From: Enterococcus sp. 9D6_DIV0238
Lineage (GTDB): Bacteria > Bacillota > Bacilli > Lactobacillales > Enterococcaceae
Reading direction: 5' to 3'
DNA: 64,000 nt
Assembly: GCF_002174455.2 (NCBI RefSeq)
Contig: NZ_CP147246.1
Span: 2,197,501-2,261,500 of the forward strand
Below the pieces are notes generated by a model. It was not told where the DNA came from and ran no database searches. It saw nothing but the letters and a program-made list of their open reading frames with translations. Both the position numbers and the translations under genes were made by a program. Shown here piece by piece: positions 53,251 through 63,340 of the stretch (the stretch's first letter is position 1; each line of letters opens with the position of its first letter).

Positions 53251-54194
53251 TGGCGGAAATTATTCAAATCAAAGATCTGAAAGTTCACTATCCTATTCGC
53301 AGCGGCTTCTTTAATCGGGTGACAGATCATGTTTTAGCAGTTGATGGTGTCGATTTTATTATCGAAAAAGGCAAGACTTATGGTTTGGTTGGAGAATCTG
53401 GTTCAGGAAAATCCACAACAGGTAAAGCGATTATCGGTTTGGAGAAAATCACTAGCGGCAGTATCCTTTATCAAAATAAGGAAGTAACACAAGCGAGAAC
53501 ACGAAAAGCAATGAAATACAACAAAGATGTCCAAATGATCTTTCAGGATTCAATGTCCAGTTTAAATCCTAAGAAACGAGTTTTGGATATTATTGCGGAG
53601 CCGATCAGAAATTTTGAACGTTTAAGTGATCAAGAAGAGAAAAAGAAAGTCAAAGGATTACTAGATATCGTTGGAATGCCTGAAGACGCATTATATAAAT
53701 ATCCGCACGAATTTTCAGGCGGTCAAAGACAGCGTCTGGGAGTGGCGCGTGCGGTTGCGACTAATCCCAAATTGATCATTGCGGATGAACCAGTTTCAGC
53801 ATTAGATTTATCTGTTCAAGCGCAGGTATTGAATTTTATGAAAAATATTCAGGAAGAATACGGGCTGAGTTATTTGTTTATCTCTCATGACTTAGGTGTT
53901 GTAAAACATATGTGTGACAATATTGCGATCATGTATAAAGGCCGATTTGTAGAAATCGGGACCCGTGAAGACATTTATAATGATCCAAAGCATATTTATA
54001 CAAAGCGTCTGTTGTCTGCGATCCCTAAAATCGATGTTGCTCATCGAGAAGAACACAAGGCAGAGCGTCGTAAAGTTGAGCAGGAGTATATTGCTCGTCA
54101 AAGTGAGTATTATGATGAAAACGGCCGTGTTTATGATTTGCGTAAAATCAGTCCAACACATCAAGTGGCGTTGAAAGATGGAGGTGCAGTGTAA
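53250..54194 (+). CDS. oppF: Oligopeptide ABC transporter ATP-binding protein OppF
   Basis: 314 residues with GESGSGKSTTG, FSGGQRQRLG and LIIADEPVSALD. The second ATPase of the importer. ATG overlaps oppD stop; its own stop overlaps oppB start. Confidence 0.96.
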   Translation: MAEIIQIKDLKVHYPIRSGFFNRVTDHVLAVDGVDFIIEKGKTYGLVGESGSGKSTTGKAIIGLEKITSGSILYQNKEVTQARTRKAMKYNKDVQMIFQDSMSSLNPKKRVLDIIAEPIRNFERLSDQEEKKKVKGLLDIVGMPEDALYKYPHEFSGGQRQRLGVARAVATNPKLIIADEPVSALDLSVQAQVLNFMKNIQEEYGLSYLFISHDLGVVKHMCDNIAIMYKGRFVEIGTREDIYNDPKHIYTKRLLSAIPKIDVAHREEHKAERRKVEQEYIARQSEYYDENGRVYDLRKISPTHQVALKDGGAV

Positions 54195-55156
54195 TGTGGA
54201 AAACGATTTTACGACGAGTACTTTTCATGATTCCTCAAATCCTGATTTTAAGTGTCTTGATTTTTGTTCTTGCTAAAATGATGCCGGGCGATCCATTTAC
54301 TGGGTTGATCAATCCGAACACGGACCCAGCAGTCATTGAAAAAATGCGGGAAGCTGCAGGGTTGAACGATCCTTGGACAACACAATATATTCGCTGGATC
54401 GGAAATGTTTTCCATGGTGACTTTGGAGAGAGTTTTATTTTTAAATTACCAGTAGCAACTTTGATCGGTAATCGTGCAGTCAATACGATTCTTTTGTCAT
54501 TATTGACGGTTGTGATCATGTATGCGATCGCTTTACCGCTTGGGGTTCTATCGGGTCGCTATCAAAATTCTATTTTAGATAAATTTGTCGTTATTTATAA
54601 TTTTATTAGTTTTGCTGTACCACCATTTATTTTTGCACTTGTGATGTTGTTTATTTTTGGCTATCGTTTGGACTGGTTTCCAACAACAGGCTCTGTTTCT
54701 AGTGGTGTTGATCCTGGAACAGCAGGATATGTCTGGGACCGTTTCTATCATTTGATATTACCCGCACTTTCTCAAGCTTTATTAGGGACCGCGATAACGA
54801 TTCAATATTTGCGTAATGAAGTGATCGATTCGCAATCATTGGACTATGTGCGTACTGCTCGTTCCAAAGGTGTGCCTACTAATAAAGTCTATACTCGACA
54901 TATTTTTAGAAATGCTTCTTTGCCTATTGTTTCTCAATTAAGTTATGAGATCACAGCTTTGATCAGTGGATCAGTCGTTATTGAACGGATTTTTGGGTAT
55001 CCAGGTATAGGTAAGTTGTTTATTGATTCGATCGGTCAACGGGACTATGCAGTAATTACATCCTTAGTATTGATTTTAGGTGTTGCGACGCTTATCGGAA
55101 ATCTGGTTTCAGATATCGTGATGAGTATTGTAGATCCGCGAATTCGGGTGCAGTAA
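54194..55156 (+). CDS. oppB: Oligopeptide ABC transporter permease OppB
   Basis: 320 residues, six helices; EAA-loop region DYVRTARSKGVPTNKVYTRHIFRNA. N-terminal MIPQILILSVLIFVLAKMMPGDPF is typical of OppB. Confidence 0.95.
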   Translation: MWKTILRRVLFMIPQILILSVLIFVLAKMMPGDPFTGLINPNTDPAVIEKMREAAGLNDPWTTQYIRWIGNVFHGDFGESFIFKLPVATLIGNRAVNTILLSLLTVVIMYAIALPLGVLSGRYQNSILDKFVVIYNFISFAVPPFIFALVMLFIFGYRLDWFPTTGSVSSGVDPGTAGYVWDRFYHLILPALSQALLGTAITIQYLRNEVIDSQSLDYVRTARSKGVPTNKVYTRHIFRNASLPIVSQLSYEITALISGSVVIERIFGYPGIGKLFIDSIGQRDYAVITSLVLILGVATLIGNLVSDIVMSIVDPRIRVQ

Positions 55157-55186
55157 AAATCAATTTTAAGGAAAGGATGAAATAAA

Positions 55187-56086
55187 ATGGAAAAAGATGA
55201 ACAAGTAACAGTAATTACTGAACAAATTCCTCCGATGGGCTTTCGCATGATCGCAAGAGAATTTAAAAAAGATAAATTAGCTATATTTTCGCTGACGTTA
55301 TTGATCATTATTTTGCTGGTTGTTTTTATAGGTGCATTGTTGACTGATCAAGATAAGGTAATGACCGTTAGTATTTTAGATAAATATGCTGAACCAGGCG
55401 GTAATTTCATATTAGGGGCAGATGAAGGCGGCCGTGATGTATTTGGGCAATTGATCATCGGTGCCCGGAACTCAGTAGTGATCGGTTTTGCAATCACGAT
55501 CATCACATCGATCATTGGTGTTGGAATTGGGATCATTTCTGGTTATTATGGTGGGTTCTTTGATAACGCTGTGATGAGGGTCGTGGACTTTATCATGATT
55601 TTACCGATCATGATGATCATCATTGTATTTGTGACGATAATACCTAAATATAATGCTTGGTCGTTTATTTGGATTATGAGTGCCTTTTATTGGGTTGCAA
55701 AAGCCAGGTTGTTTAGAAGTAAAACATTGTCGGAAGTTCGCAGAGATTACGTTAGTGCCTCTAAAACATTAGGTACAAGCGATTTCAAAATTATGTTTCG
55801 TGAAATCATGCCGAATCTAAGCTCGTTGATCATTACGAATTTAACGATCAACTTTGCAGCGAATATCGGTATTGAAACGACATTGACATTCTTAGGGTTT
55901 GGTTTGCCAACCAATGTTCCTAGTTTAGGGACTTTGATCGGTTATGCCAGTAATGGAGATGTTTTGGCTAATAAAACATGGATTTGGGTACCAGCATCAG
56001 TGCTGATCTTAGTAATGATGTTATGTATAAATTATATCGGTCAAGCGTTTAAGCGTTCAGCGGATGCCAGACAACGTTTAGGCTAA
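55187..56086 (+). CDS. oppC: Oligopeptide ABC transporter permease OppC
   Basis: 299 residues; cytoplasmic start, first helix ~32-55, then periplasmic-facing LGADEGGRDVFGQLIIGAR and EAA loop DYVSASKTLGTSDFKIMFREIMPN. AAAGGATG site. Confidence 0.95.
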   Translation: MEKDEQVTVITEQIPPMGFRMIAREFKKDKLAIFSLTLLIIILLVVFIGALLTDQDKVMTVSILDKYAEPGGNFILGADEGGRDVFGQLIIGARNSVVIGFAITIITSIIGVGIGIISGYYGGFFDNAVMRVVDFIMILPIMMIIIVFVTIIPKYNAWSFIWIMSAFYWVAKARLFRSKTLSEVRRDYVSASKTLGTSDFKIMFREIMPNLSSLIITNLTINFAANIGIETTLTFLGFGLPTNVPSLGTLIGYASNGDVLANKTWIWVPASVLILVMMLCINYIGQAFKRSADARQRLG

Positions 56087-56103
56087 AATGAGGAGGAAAA
56101 AGT

Positions 56104-57882
56104 GTGATAAACAAGAAATTTTTGGGCGTACTTACTGTAACTGCAGCTTTAACAATGACATTAACCGCATGCGGTGGCAGTAAAAAATCTGATTCAGGGA
56201 ATAAAAACGTTGATACAGAAGACATCAGTAAATTTACGATGGTAGTAAAAAATGATCAGGATCCGATCAAAGGCGGAACATTGGAAGTTGCTGTAGCATC
56301 AGATACACAATTTAAAGGATTGTTTTCTGAAGTTTACTATCAAGATGCTTATGATAATTATTACATGAGACCATCTCATGAAGGGCTATTCTCGTATGAT
56401 AAAGACTTTGTTATTACGAAAGATGGCGCTGCGACCTTAGATTTAGATGTCGATAATAAAAAAGCAACGATCACGTTAAAAGATGATATCAAGTGGTCAG
56501 ACGGCGAATCTGTGACAGCAGATGATCTGATCTATCCTTATGAAGTGATCGGGAATAAAGAATATACAGGTATTCGTTACGATGATGATTTTACCAATAT
56601 TGTCGGAATGGAAGAATATCATGATGGTAAAGCAGATACGATTTCTGGAATCAAGAAAATCGATGATCAAACAATTGAAGTGTCTTACAAAGAGATGAAC
56701 CCAGGTATGCTACAGTTGAGCGGCGGCGTCTATACGAATGCAATGCCAAAGCATATCTTTAAAGATATACCGATCAAAGACCAAGAAAAAAGTGATGCGG
56801 TCAGAAAAAATCCTGTCACTTTCGGTCCATACTATATTAGTAAAATCGTAACAGGTGAATCAGTAGAATATTTACCGAATGAACACTACTATAGAGGTAA
56901 ACCTAAACTAGATAAAATCGTATTTACAAATGTACCGACAGCTTCAATCGTTGAAGCGCTGAAAGCGAAAAAATATGACATGGTTTACTCAATGCCAACA
57001 GATAACTACCCAACATATAAAGATACGGAAGATTATCAAATGCTGGGTCGTGAAGAGTTAGCGTATACCTATATTGGGTTCAAATTAGGAACATACGATA
57101 AAGATAAAGGTGAATCCGTTCTAAACCCTGACGCAAAAATGGCTGATGTGAAATTACGTCAAGCAATGGGCTATGCGGTAGATAATGATGCGATCGGACA
57201 AAAATTCTACAACGGCTTGCGTTCAGGAGCAACAACATTGATCCCGCCAATTTTTGAAACATTGCACAATTCTGATATCAAAGGTTATCAATATGATATA
57301 GAAAAAGCGAAAAAACTTTTGGATGACGCAGGCTATAAAGACACGGATGATGATGGCCTAAGAGAAGATCCAGATGGTAAAAAATTAACGATCAATTTTG
57401 CTTCAATGGCAGGTGGGGAAACGGCTCAACCATTAGCTGATTACTATTTACAACAATGGAAAGAAATCGGTTTAGATGTGAAATTGGCTACCGGCCGCTT
57501 GATCGATTTCCAAGCATTTTATGATAAAGTAAAAAATGATGATCCTGAGATCGATGTATTCCAAGCAGCTTGGAGTGTAAATAGCGCGCCTTCGCCAGCT
57601 GGATTATACAGTAGAAATGCGGCATTCAACTATTCACGTTTTGTTTCAGAAGAAAATGACAAATTATTGAGCGCAATTGATTCAAAAGAATCATTCGATG
57701 ATACAAAACGGAAAGAAGCCTATGACGCTTGGCAAGAGTATATGTTTGAACAAGCACCAGTTATTCCAACACTATACAGAAACGAAGTTATGCCAGTGAA
57801 TAATCGTGTAAAATCTTTCACTTGGAACTATGAAGATACAAGAGATTTTTATGGGATTGAACTTACAGCTGAAAAACGCTAA
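56104..57882 (+). CDS. oppA: Oligopeptide-binding lipoprotein OppA
   Basis: 592-residue extracellular substrate-binding protein. Lipobox LTAC after a signal peptide; SBP family 5 fold with DDIKWSDGESVTADD. GTG start preceded by GAGGAGGAAAA. Opp systems import peptides including intracellular-acting signals, which may matter if the mini-peptides of the island are signals (speculative). Confidence 0.95.
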   Translation: MINKKFLGVLTVTAALTMTLTACGGSKKSDSGNKNVDTEDISKFTMVVKNDQDPIKGGTLEVAVASDTQFKGLFSEVYYQDAYDNYYMRPSHEGLFSYDKDFVITKDGAATLDLDVDNKKATITLKDDIKWSDGESVTADDLIYPYEVIGNKEYTGIRYDDDFTNIVGMEEYHDGKADTISGIKKIDDQTIEVSYKEMNPGMLQLSGGVYTNAMPKHIFKDIPIKDQEKSDAVRKNPVTFGPYYISKIVTGESVEYLPNEHYYRGKPKLDKIVFTNVPTASIVEALKAKKYDMVYSMPTDNYPTYKDTEDYQMLGREELAYTYIGFKLGTYDKDKGESVLNPDAKMADVKLRQAMGYAVDNDAIGQKFYNGLRSGATTLIPPIFETLHNSDIKGYQYDIEKAKKLLDDAGYKDTDDDGLREDPDGKKLTINFASMAGGETAQPLADYYLQQWKEIGLDVKLATGRLIDFQAFYDKVKNDDPEIDVFQAAWSVNSAPSPAGLYSRNAAFNYSRFVSEENDKLLSAIDSKESFDDTKRKEAYDAWQEYMFEQAPVIPTLYRNEVMPVNNRVKSFTWNYEDTRDFYGIELTAEKR

Positions 57883-57894
57883 AGAGTAACTAAT

Positions 57895-57933
57895 AGGGAT
57901 GAACAGAGCCGTTTTATGGCTTTGCTCGTCCCT
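57895..57933 (+). terminator. Terminator of the opp operon
   Basis: AGGGATGAACAGAGCC pairs with GGCTTTGCTCGTCCCT (wobbles), then CTTT. A second short hairpin AGAGTAG/CTACTCT with a T-run follows at 57966-58003. Confidence 0.75.
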
Positions 57934-58094
57934 TTAGTGTTTATTTACATGAATAAAAGGTATACAGAGTAGTCATTCCGAACAAGACGCTACTCTTTTT
58001 TTGTCACTTATATACTAGACAGATTCCAAGAGTGGTGGTAATCTCTTTGTTAAGCGTTTTCATTATCGCGTTGTAACTATTGGAGGGAAGTTGA

Positions 58095-58496
58095 ATGGAA
58101 CAAACATTGATCATTATCAAGCCAGACGGAGTGAAGCGTAAATTAGTGGGAGAAATCCTGCAGCGCTTTGAAAGAAAGCAGTTGATTATCCGCCAACTGA
58201 AAGTGGGAATAATGACTCGGGATTTAGCAGAGGAACATTATGCCCATGTGAAAAAATTTGACTTCTTTGAAGATATGATAACGTATATGACATCTTCTGA
58301 AGTGGTCTACCTCATCTTAGAGGGGGACTCAGTCATAAAGACAGTTAGAACGATGATTGGAGCGACCAATTGTTTGGAAGCTGCACCTGGGACGATTCGT
58401 GGAGATTATGGTAATAATAGCTATCATAACATTATCCATGCTTCAGATTCCCTAGAAGCAGCTCGTATCGAAATCAATCGGTTTTTTGGCAGCTAG
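58095..58496 (+). CDS. ndk: Nucleoside diphosphate kinase
   Basis: 133 residues; MEQTLIIIKPDGVKR start, APGTIRGDYG and catalytic His in NIIHASDS. Slightly shorter and more divergent than typical Ndk, but motifs are complete. Balances NTP pools. TGGAGGGAAG site. Confidence 0.92.
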   Translation: MEQTLIIIKPDGVKRKLVGEILQRFERKQLIIRQLKVGIMTRDLAEEHYAHVKKFDFFEDMITYMTSSEVVYLILEGDSVIKTVRTMIGATNCLEAAPGTIRGDYGNNSYHNIIHASDSLEAARIEINRFFGS

Positions 58497-58505
58497 CTAG
58501 ACTAC

Positions 58506-58542
58506 AAAGCGTGATAGGATTTGAGAATCCTATCCGCTTTTT
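58506..58542 (+). terminator. Terminator after ndk
   Basis: AAAGCGTGATAGGATT pairs with AATCCTATCCGCTTT, then T-run. Confidence 0.9.
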
Positions 58543-58743
58543 CTTTTTATCTAGAAGAGAGACAGGATGTTTTATCGTAAAAATGGCAGAAAAGCTGTTT
58601 GAAACCAAAAAATGATGAAAAAACCATTCGAATCTGATGAATCCTTGTGTGAATTTACGGCAAATCTCCCCTAACCATTTAAAAATACTGGAAAAAAAAG
58701 TATAATAGAGAAGGTTGTAAATAAACTTAAAGGAATGTAGAAA

Positions 58744-59436
58744 ATGGACAATCAGTTAACTACCGAACTAAAAGAACGTTACGGCATTGTTTTCCATGAT
58801 GTCAACCTATTAGAACAAGCTTTTACGCATTCATCCTATGTGAATGAGCATCGCTATTTAAAGTTGTCTGACAATGAACGATTAGAGTTTTTAGGAGATG
58901 CAGTATTGGAGTTATTAGTCTCTCAATATTTGTATCAGCAATTTCCAGAAATGCCGGAAGGCAAATTGACGAAAATGCGTGCAGCGATCGTTCGTGAAGA
59001 CAGTTTATCGAAATTTGCAAAAGAATGTCATTTCGACCAATATATCCTTTTAGGAAAAGGGGAAGAAAATTCTGGCGGCCGTCAACGTCCTGCCTTGTTA
59101 TGTGATCTATTTGAAGCCTTTTTAGGAGCATTATACTTAGATCAAAAAGTTGGCGCAGCGAAGAAATTTATTGCTGAAGTGATTTTCCCAAAAATCGATG
59201 CTGGTGCTTTTTCACATGAGATGGATCATAAAACACATCTACAAGAAGTATTACAACGTCAAGGAGATGTAACGATCGACTATCGTTTAGTCAATGAAGA
59301 AGGACCCGCACATGATCGGATTTTTTCGATCGAAGTGTATGTCGATGGAAAATTGATTGGAACGGGACAAGGAAAGTCGAAGAAATTAGCAGAACAGGAT
59401 GCCGCTGAACGAGCGCTGAAAAAACATCCTGAGTAA
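58744..59436 (+). CDS. rnc: Ribonuclease III
   Basis: 230 residues. RNase III domain with the signature [13 protein letters not shown] and acidic residues at [13 protein letters not shown], then a double-stranded RNA binding domain from ~160. Cleaves structured RNAs, possibly including the repeat hairpins described here (inference). Followed by smc as in Bacillus. Confidence 0.96.
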   Translation: MDNQLTTELKERYGIVFHDVNLLEQAFTHSSYVNEHRYLKLSDNERLEFLGDAVLELLVSQYLYQQFPEMPEGKLTKMRAAIVREDSLSKFAKECHFDQYILLGKGEENSGGRQRPALLCDLFEAFLGALYLDQKVGAAKKFIAEVIFPKIDAGAFSHEMDHKTHLQEVLQRQGDVTIDYRLVNEEGPAHDRIFSIEVYVDGKLIGTGQGKSKKLAEQDAAERALKKHPE

Positions 59437-59459
59437 GCTTGGAAGGAGCCGTATTATTC

Positions 59460-62400
59460 GTGTATTTAAAACGAATTGAGATCGCAGGGTTTAAATCCTT
59501 TGCGGATCGAACCGTTATAGAATTTGAAAATGGAGTGACTGCTGTCGTTGGTCCAAACGGCAGTGGAAAAAGCAACATCACCGAAGCGATCCGCTGGGTT
59601 TTAGGCGAACAATCGGCAAAAAGTCTTCGCGGCGGAAAGATGCCGGATATTATTTTTGCCGGATCAGAAGGTCGTAAAGCATTGAATATAGCCGAAGTAA
59701 CGGTTGTATTGGATAATAGTGATCATTTTTTACCATTGGATTTTACTGAAATCAGTGTAACACGTCGGTTTCGCCGGACAGGTGAGAGTGATTTTTTCAT
59801 CAACAAACAAGCCTGCCGCTTAAAAGATATTCATGATTTATTTATGGACTCTGGATTAGGGAAAGAGTCATTCTCGATCATCTCCCAAGGGAAAGTCGAA
59901 GCGATTTTTAATAGTAAACCAGAGGACCGCCGCGGTATTTTTGAAGAAGCAGCGGGTGTGTTGAAATACAAGCAGCGTAAGAAAAAAGCCGAGCAGAAAT
60001 TATTTGAAACAGAAGATAATCTAAGCCGTGTTCAAGATATCATTTATGAATTAGAAGACCAACTGACTCCTCTAGCTGCCCAAAGCGAAGCGGCGAAGGA
60101 GTTTTTAAAGCTGAAAGAGACATTGACCGAAATCGATGTAAGCTTGACCGTCACAGAAATCGAGTCGGCCAAGGCTGTGTGGGAAGTCAAAACAGCAGAA
60201 TTGACGGAAATCGAAAGTAAGCTAAATGCAGCAAGTAAAAAAATCCGTGATTCAGAAGATGAGTTGTTCCAACTTAGAGGGAAACGCAATAAGTTGGATG
60301 AACAGATTGAACAAGAGCAGCAGCAATTGCTGCAAATCACAGAAGCATTGAAGCAAACAGAAGGACAAAAAGACGTTTTAGTCGAACGCTCAAAACACAC
60401 GTTGCAGACAACAAGTGAATATCAGCAATCTTTAGAAGAAAATGCTGAAAAAATCACTCGTTATCGTGAAGAAGTGCAGGAGCTGCAAAATAAAGTAGCA
60501 GAAAAAAAAGCTCAACGTGAAGCATTCGTTGAAGCGATCAATGCTTCAGAGCTGGAAGTTGAAAAATATAGCAAATCGTCAAAAGAATTACTGGAAGAAC
60601 TGCGTAGTCAATATGTTGAAGTGATGCAGGAACAAGCAAATACAACGAATGATTTGAAGTATTTGGAACGCCAATATCAGCAGGAAACAGCTAAAAATCA
60701 GCAATCGATCCAAAAGCATGAAGCGTTAGAAAAACAAATGACGGAAGCTTTAGCTGATAAAGAACAAGTGACTGCTGATTTAGCGGCTTCAGAACAGTCA
60801 CTAACGGAGCAAAGAGAGCAATATGCTCAGCTGAAACATCAGCTGGATCAAAAGCAAGGTCAGTTGGCAGCTAAACAAAAACAAATGTATCAAGCAATGA
60901 ATCAAGTCCAACAAGTCAAAGCTCGTCAAAAAAGCTTGCAGGAAATCCAAGAAAATTACTCTGGTTTTTATCAAGGTGTTCGTGCAGTTTTAAAACATAA
61001 AGAGCAATTGACAGGAATCGTTGGCGCTGTAGCAGAATTGATCGATGTTCCAAAAGAATATACAGTTGCGATCGAAACAGCTTTAGGAGGTGCGGCACAG
61101 CATGTCGTGGTTGAAACGGAAAAAGATGGCCGTGCTGGAATTACATTTTTAAAGCAACAGCATAGCGGCCGTGCCACCTTTTTACCATTAACGACAATCA
61201 AGCCTAGAAGTGTCTCTAGTGCTGTTCGTGACCGTGTTGGCAATGTAACAGGGTTTTTAGGAATTGCGAGTGAAGTGGTTCGTTTTCCCGATGAAGTCAG
61301 CAACGTTATCCAAAATCTTTTGGGTGTGACTTTATTAGCGGAAAATCTCGAAAGCGCCAATCAGCTAGCAAAAGCGGTCAATTATCAATATCGCGTGGTT
61401 TCTTTAGAAGGAGATGTCATGAACTCCGGCGGTTCAATGACCGGTGGTGCAAATAAGCGCGGCAATCAAGGGAGTCTGTTTTCTCAAACACAAGAGCTTC
61501 AAACGTTGACTGAACAAATGGAACGTGTGGAAAAACAGCTGGCAGCGACTGAAAAAGAAGTGCAGCAGCTGACAGATGAAGTCAAGCAGTTGAATGAAGA
61601 GCTTGAGCAATTGCGTTCAACGGGTGAAATCAGCCGTTTGAAACAGCAGGAACTTCAAAATAAATTGACCAATCAGGAAGAAACGATCACTCGTTTAACA
61701 AAAGAACAGCGTCTTTTTGAATTTGAAGCACGCGAGCTGCATCAATTTTTAACGGAATATCAAGCGAAAAAAGAAGAATTGACGGAACAACAGCAAAAAC
61801 TTGATCAACAGAGAAACAGCTTAGATCAGGAAATAAAGCAGGTCGATCAAGAAGCGAGCCAGATGGAAACTTTACGGGCAGAGGCGTTTGAACGATACAA
61901 TCAGATTCAGGCTGATCAGGCAGTTGCGGCGGAGCAGCTTGCTCATTTGAATGAACAACTATCAGAGAAGCAAGCACAGCTAGATGAATTTTTAGCACGA
62001 GAAACAGCTTTACGGCAACAATTACAGCAATTGAATGACAACTCGACGGATCACCAAGTCACCGAGGAGAGCTTGGCAATTCAAATGAAACAGTTAGCTG
62101 GAAAAAGAGAACAGCTGCAAAACAGCATTCAAACAGCTAAAACGAATCGTCAGCAACTGCAAGAGCAGGTCGATCAAATCGATACTAGTTTAGCTGAAGA
62201 AAATAAACTACAACAGCATCTATTGACAGAACAAACAAAGATCGAAGTCGAGAAGAACCGTTCTGAAATCAAATTGGATAATTCTCTGCAATATTTGCAG
62301 GAAGAATATAGCTTAACTTTTGAACGCGCCTTTGAAGATTATGAACTAACGATGGAGCAGGATCAGGCTAAAATCGAAGTAAAACGATTGAAACGAGAGA

Positions 62401-63038
62401 TCGAACGTTTAGGACCAGTCAATCTGAATGCGATCGAACAGTATGAGCAAGTCAATGAACGCCATGAATTCTTAGTCTCACAGCGAGATGATTTGCTGGA
62501 TGCTAAAGATCAATTATTTGAAACGATGAGTGAGATGGACGAAGAAGTTAAAACACGCTTTAGTGAAGTATTTGAAGCGATTCGTGCACAATTCAAAGTC
62601 GTATTTCCAAATATGTTCGGCGGTGGTCGGGCAGAGTTGATTTTGACAGATCCTAATGATTTGCTGAATACAGGTGTTGAAATCGAAGCGCAGCCGCCAG
62701 GCAAGAAGCTGCAGAATTTAAGTTTACTTTCAGGTGGAGAACGTGCTTTAACAGCAATTGCCTTGTTGTTCTCGATCATCCGTGTACGTCCAGTACCGTT
62801 TTGTGTCCTTGACGAGGTGGAAGCGGCGTTGGATGATGCGAATGTTTCACGATTTGGTCACTACTTAAGTGAGTTTGAAGACGATACTCAGTTCATCGTT
62901 GTCACGCACCGTAAAGGAACAATGGAGGCTGCTGATGTACTGTACGGGGTTACGATGCAGGAATCAGGTGTGTCTAAAATTGTTTCGGTTCGATTGGAAG
63001 AAGTCAAAGAAGGCGGAGCGATCGTGGCGGAAAGCTGA
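59460..63038 (+). CDS. smc: Chromosome segregation ATPase SMC
   Basis: 1192 residues. ATP-binding head (GPNGSGKSN), two long coiled coils (Gln/Glu-rich) around a hinge (~505-660, LIDVPKEYTVAIETALGGAAQ), C-terminal head with LLSGGERALTA and FCVLDEVEAALDD. Start: GTG at 59460 giving the usual YLKRIEIAGFKSFAD; the Shine-Dalgarno GGAAGGAG lies inside the longer TTG frame from 59439, which excludes that start. Confidence 0.97.
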   Translation: MYLKRIEIAGFKSFADRTVIEFENGVTAVVGPNGSGKSNITEAIRWVLGEQSAKSLRGGKMPDIIFAGSEGRKALNIAEVTVVLDNSDHFLPLDFTEISVTRRFRRTGESDFFINKQACRLKDIHDLFMDSGLGKESFSIISQGKVEAIFNSKPEDRRGIFEEAAGVLKYKQRKKKAEQKLFETEDNLSRVQDIIYELEDQLTPLAAQSEAAKEFLKLKETLTEIDVSLTVTEIESAKAVWEVKTAELTEIESKLNAASKKIRDSEDELFQLRGKRNKLDEQIEQEQQQLLQITEALKQTEGQKDVLVERSKHTLQTTSEYQQSLEENAEKITRYREEVQELQNKVAEKKAQREAFVEAINASELEVEKYSKSSKELLEELRSQYVEVMQEQANTTNDLKYLERQYQQETAKNQQSIQKHEALEKQMTEALADKEQVTADLAASEQSLTEQREQYAQLKHQLDQKQGQLAAKQKQMYQAMNQVQQVKARQKSLQEIQENYSGFYQGVRAVLKHKEQLTGIVGAVAELIDVPKEYTVAIETALGGAAQHVVVETEKDGRAGITFLKQQHSGRATFLPLTTIKPRSVSSAVRDRVGNVTGFLGIASEVVRFPDEVSNVIQNLLGVTLLAENLESANQLAKAVNYQYRVVSLEGDVMNSGGSMTGGANKRGNQGSLFSQTQELQTLTEQMERVEKQLAATEKEVQQLTDEVKQLNEELEQLRSTGEISRLKQQELQNKLTNQEETITRLTKEQRLFEFEARELHQFLTEYQAKKEELTEQQQKLDQQRNSLDQEIKQVDQEASQMETLRAEAFERYNQIQADQAVAAEQLAHLNEQLSEKQAQLDEFLARETALRQQLQQLNDNSTDHQVTEESLAIQMKQLAGKREQLQNSIQTAKTNRQQLQEQVDQIDTSLAEENKLQQHLLTEQTKIEVEKNRSEIKLDNSLQYLQEEYSLTFERAFEDYELTMEQDQAKIEVKRLKREIERLGPVNLNAIEQYEQVNERHEFLVSQRDDLLDAKDQLFETMSEMDEEVKTRFSEVFEAIRAQFKVVFPNMFGGGRAELILTDPNDLLNTGVEIEAQPPGKKLQNLSLLSGGERALTAIALLFSIIRVRPVPFCVLDEVEAALDDANVSRFGHYLSEFEDDTQFIVVTHRKGTMEAADVLYGVTMQESGVSKIVSVRLEEVKEGGAIVAES

Positions 63039-63084
63039 TATAGAATAGTACAAGACTTTGGAAAGAAAGTGTTGACCCTTTGTC

Positions 63085-63326
63085 TTATCCAGCTAGACAA
63101 ATCAATCCTTAGAAAAATAGATAAATTGCCAGTGAGACAAAGAGCGTCTCAAAGTCAATTTCCTAATTTTCTACAGGATTAGACGATTTGTTCCGCTTTT
63201 AAATTGTCCAGCTACACAGGCTAGCTCTTCGGAAAAAAGATAAAAATAGAGTGAGACAAAAAGCGTCTCAATCGATTTTTCCTATTTTTCTGTCAGAGCT
63301 TGAAGAGCCTGTTCCGCTTTTAAATT
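63085..63326 (+). repeat. Two units of the 120-bp structured repeat
   Basis: Units at 63085-63203 and 63204-63326 share CCAGCTAnACAnGC openings, GAGAC-loop-GTCTC inner hairpins, outer stems (AATCCTTAGAAAAATAG with CTAATTTTCTACAGGATT; AGCTCTTCGGAAAAA with TTTTTCTGTCAGAGCT) and the TTCCGCTTTT end with the array at 50015-50613. No open frame. Confidence 0.82.
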
Positions 63327-63340
63327 AAGGAGGTTTTTAT

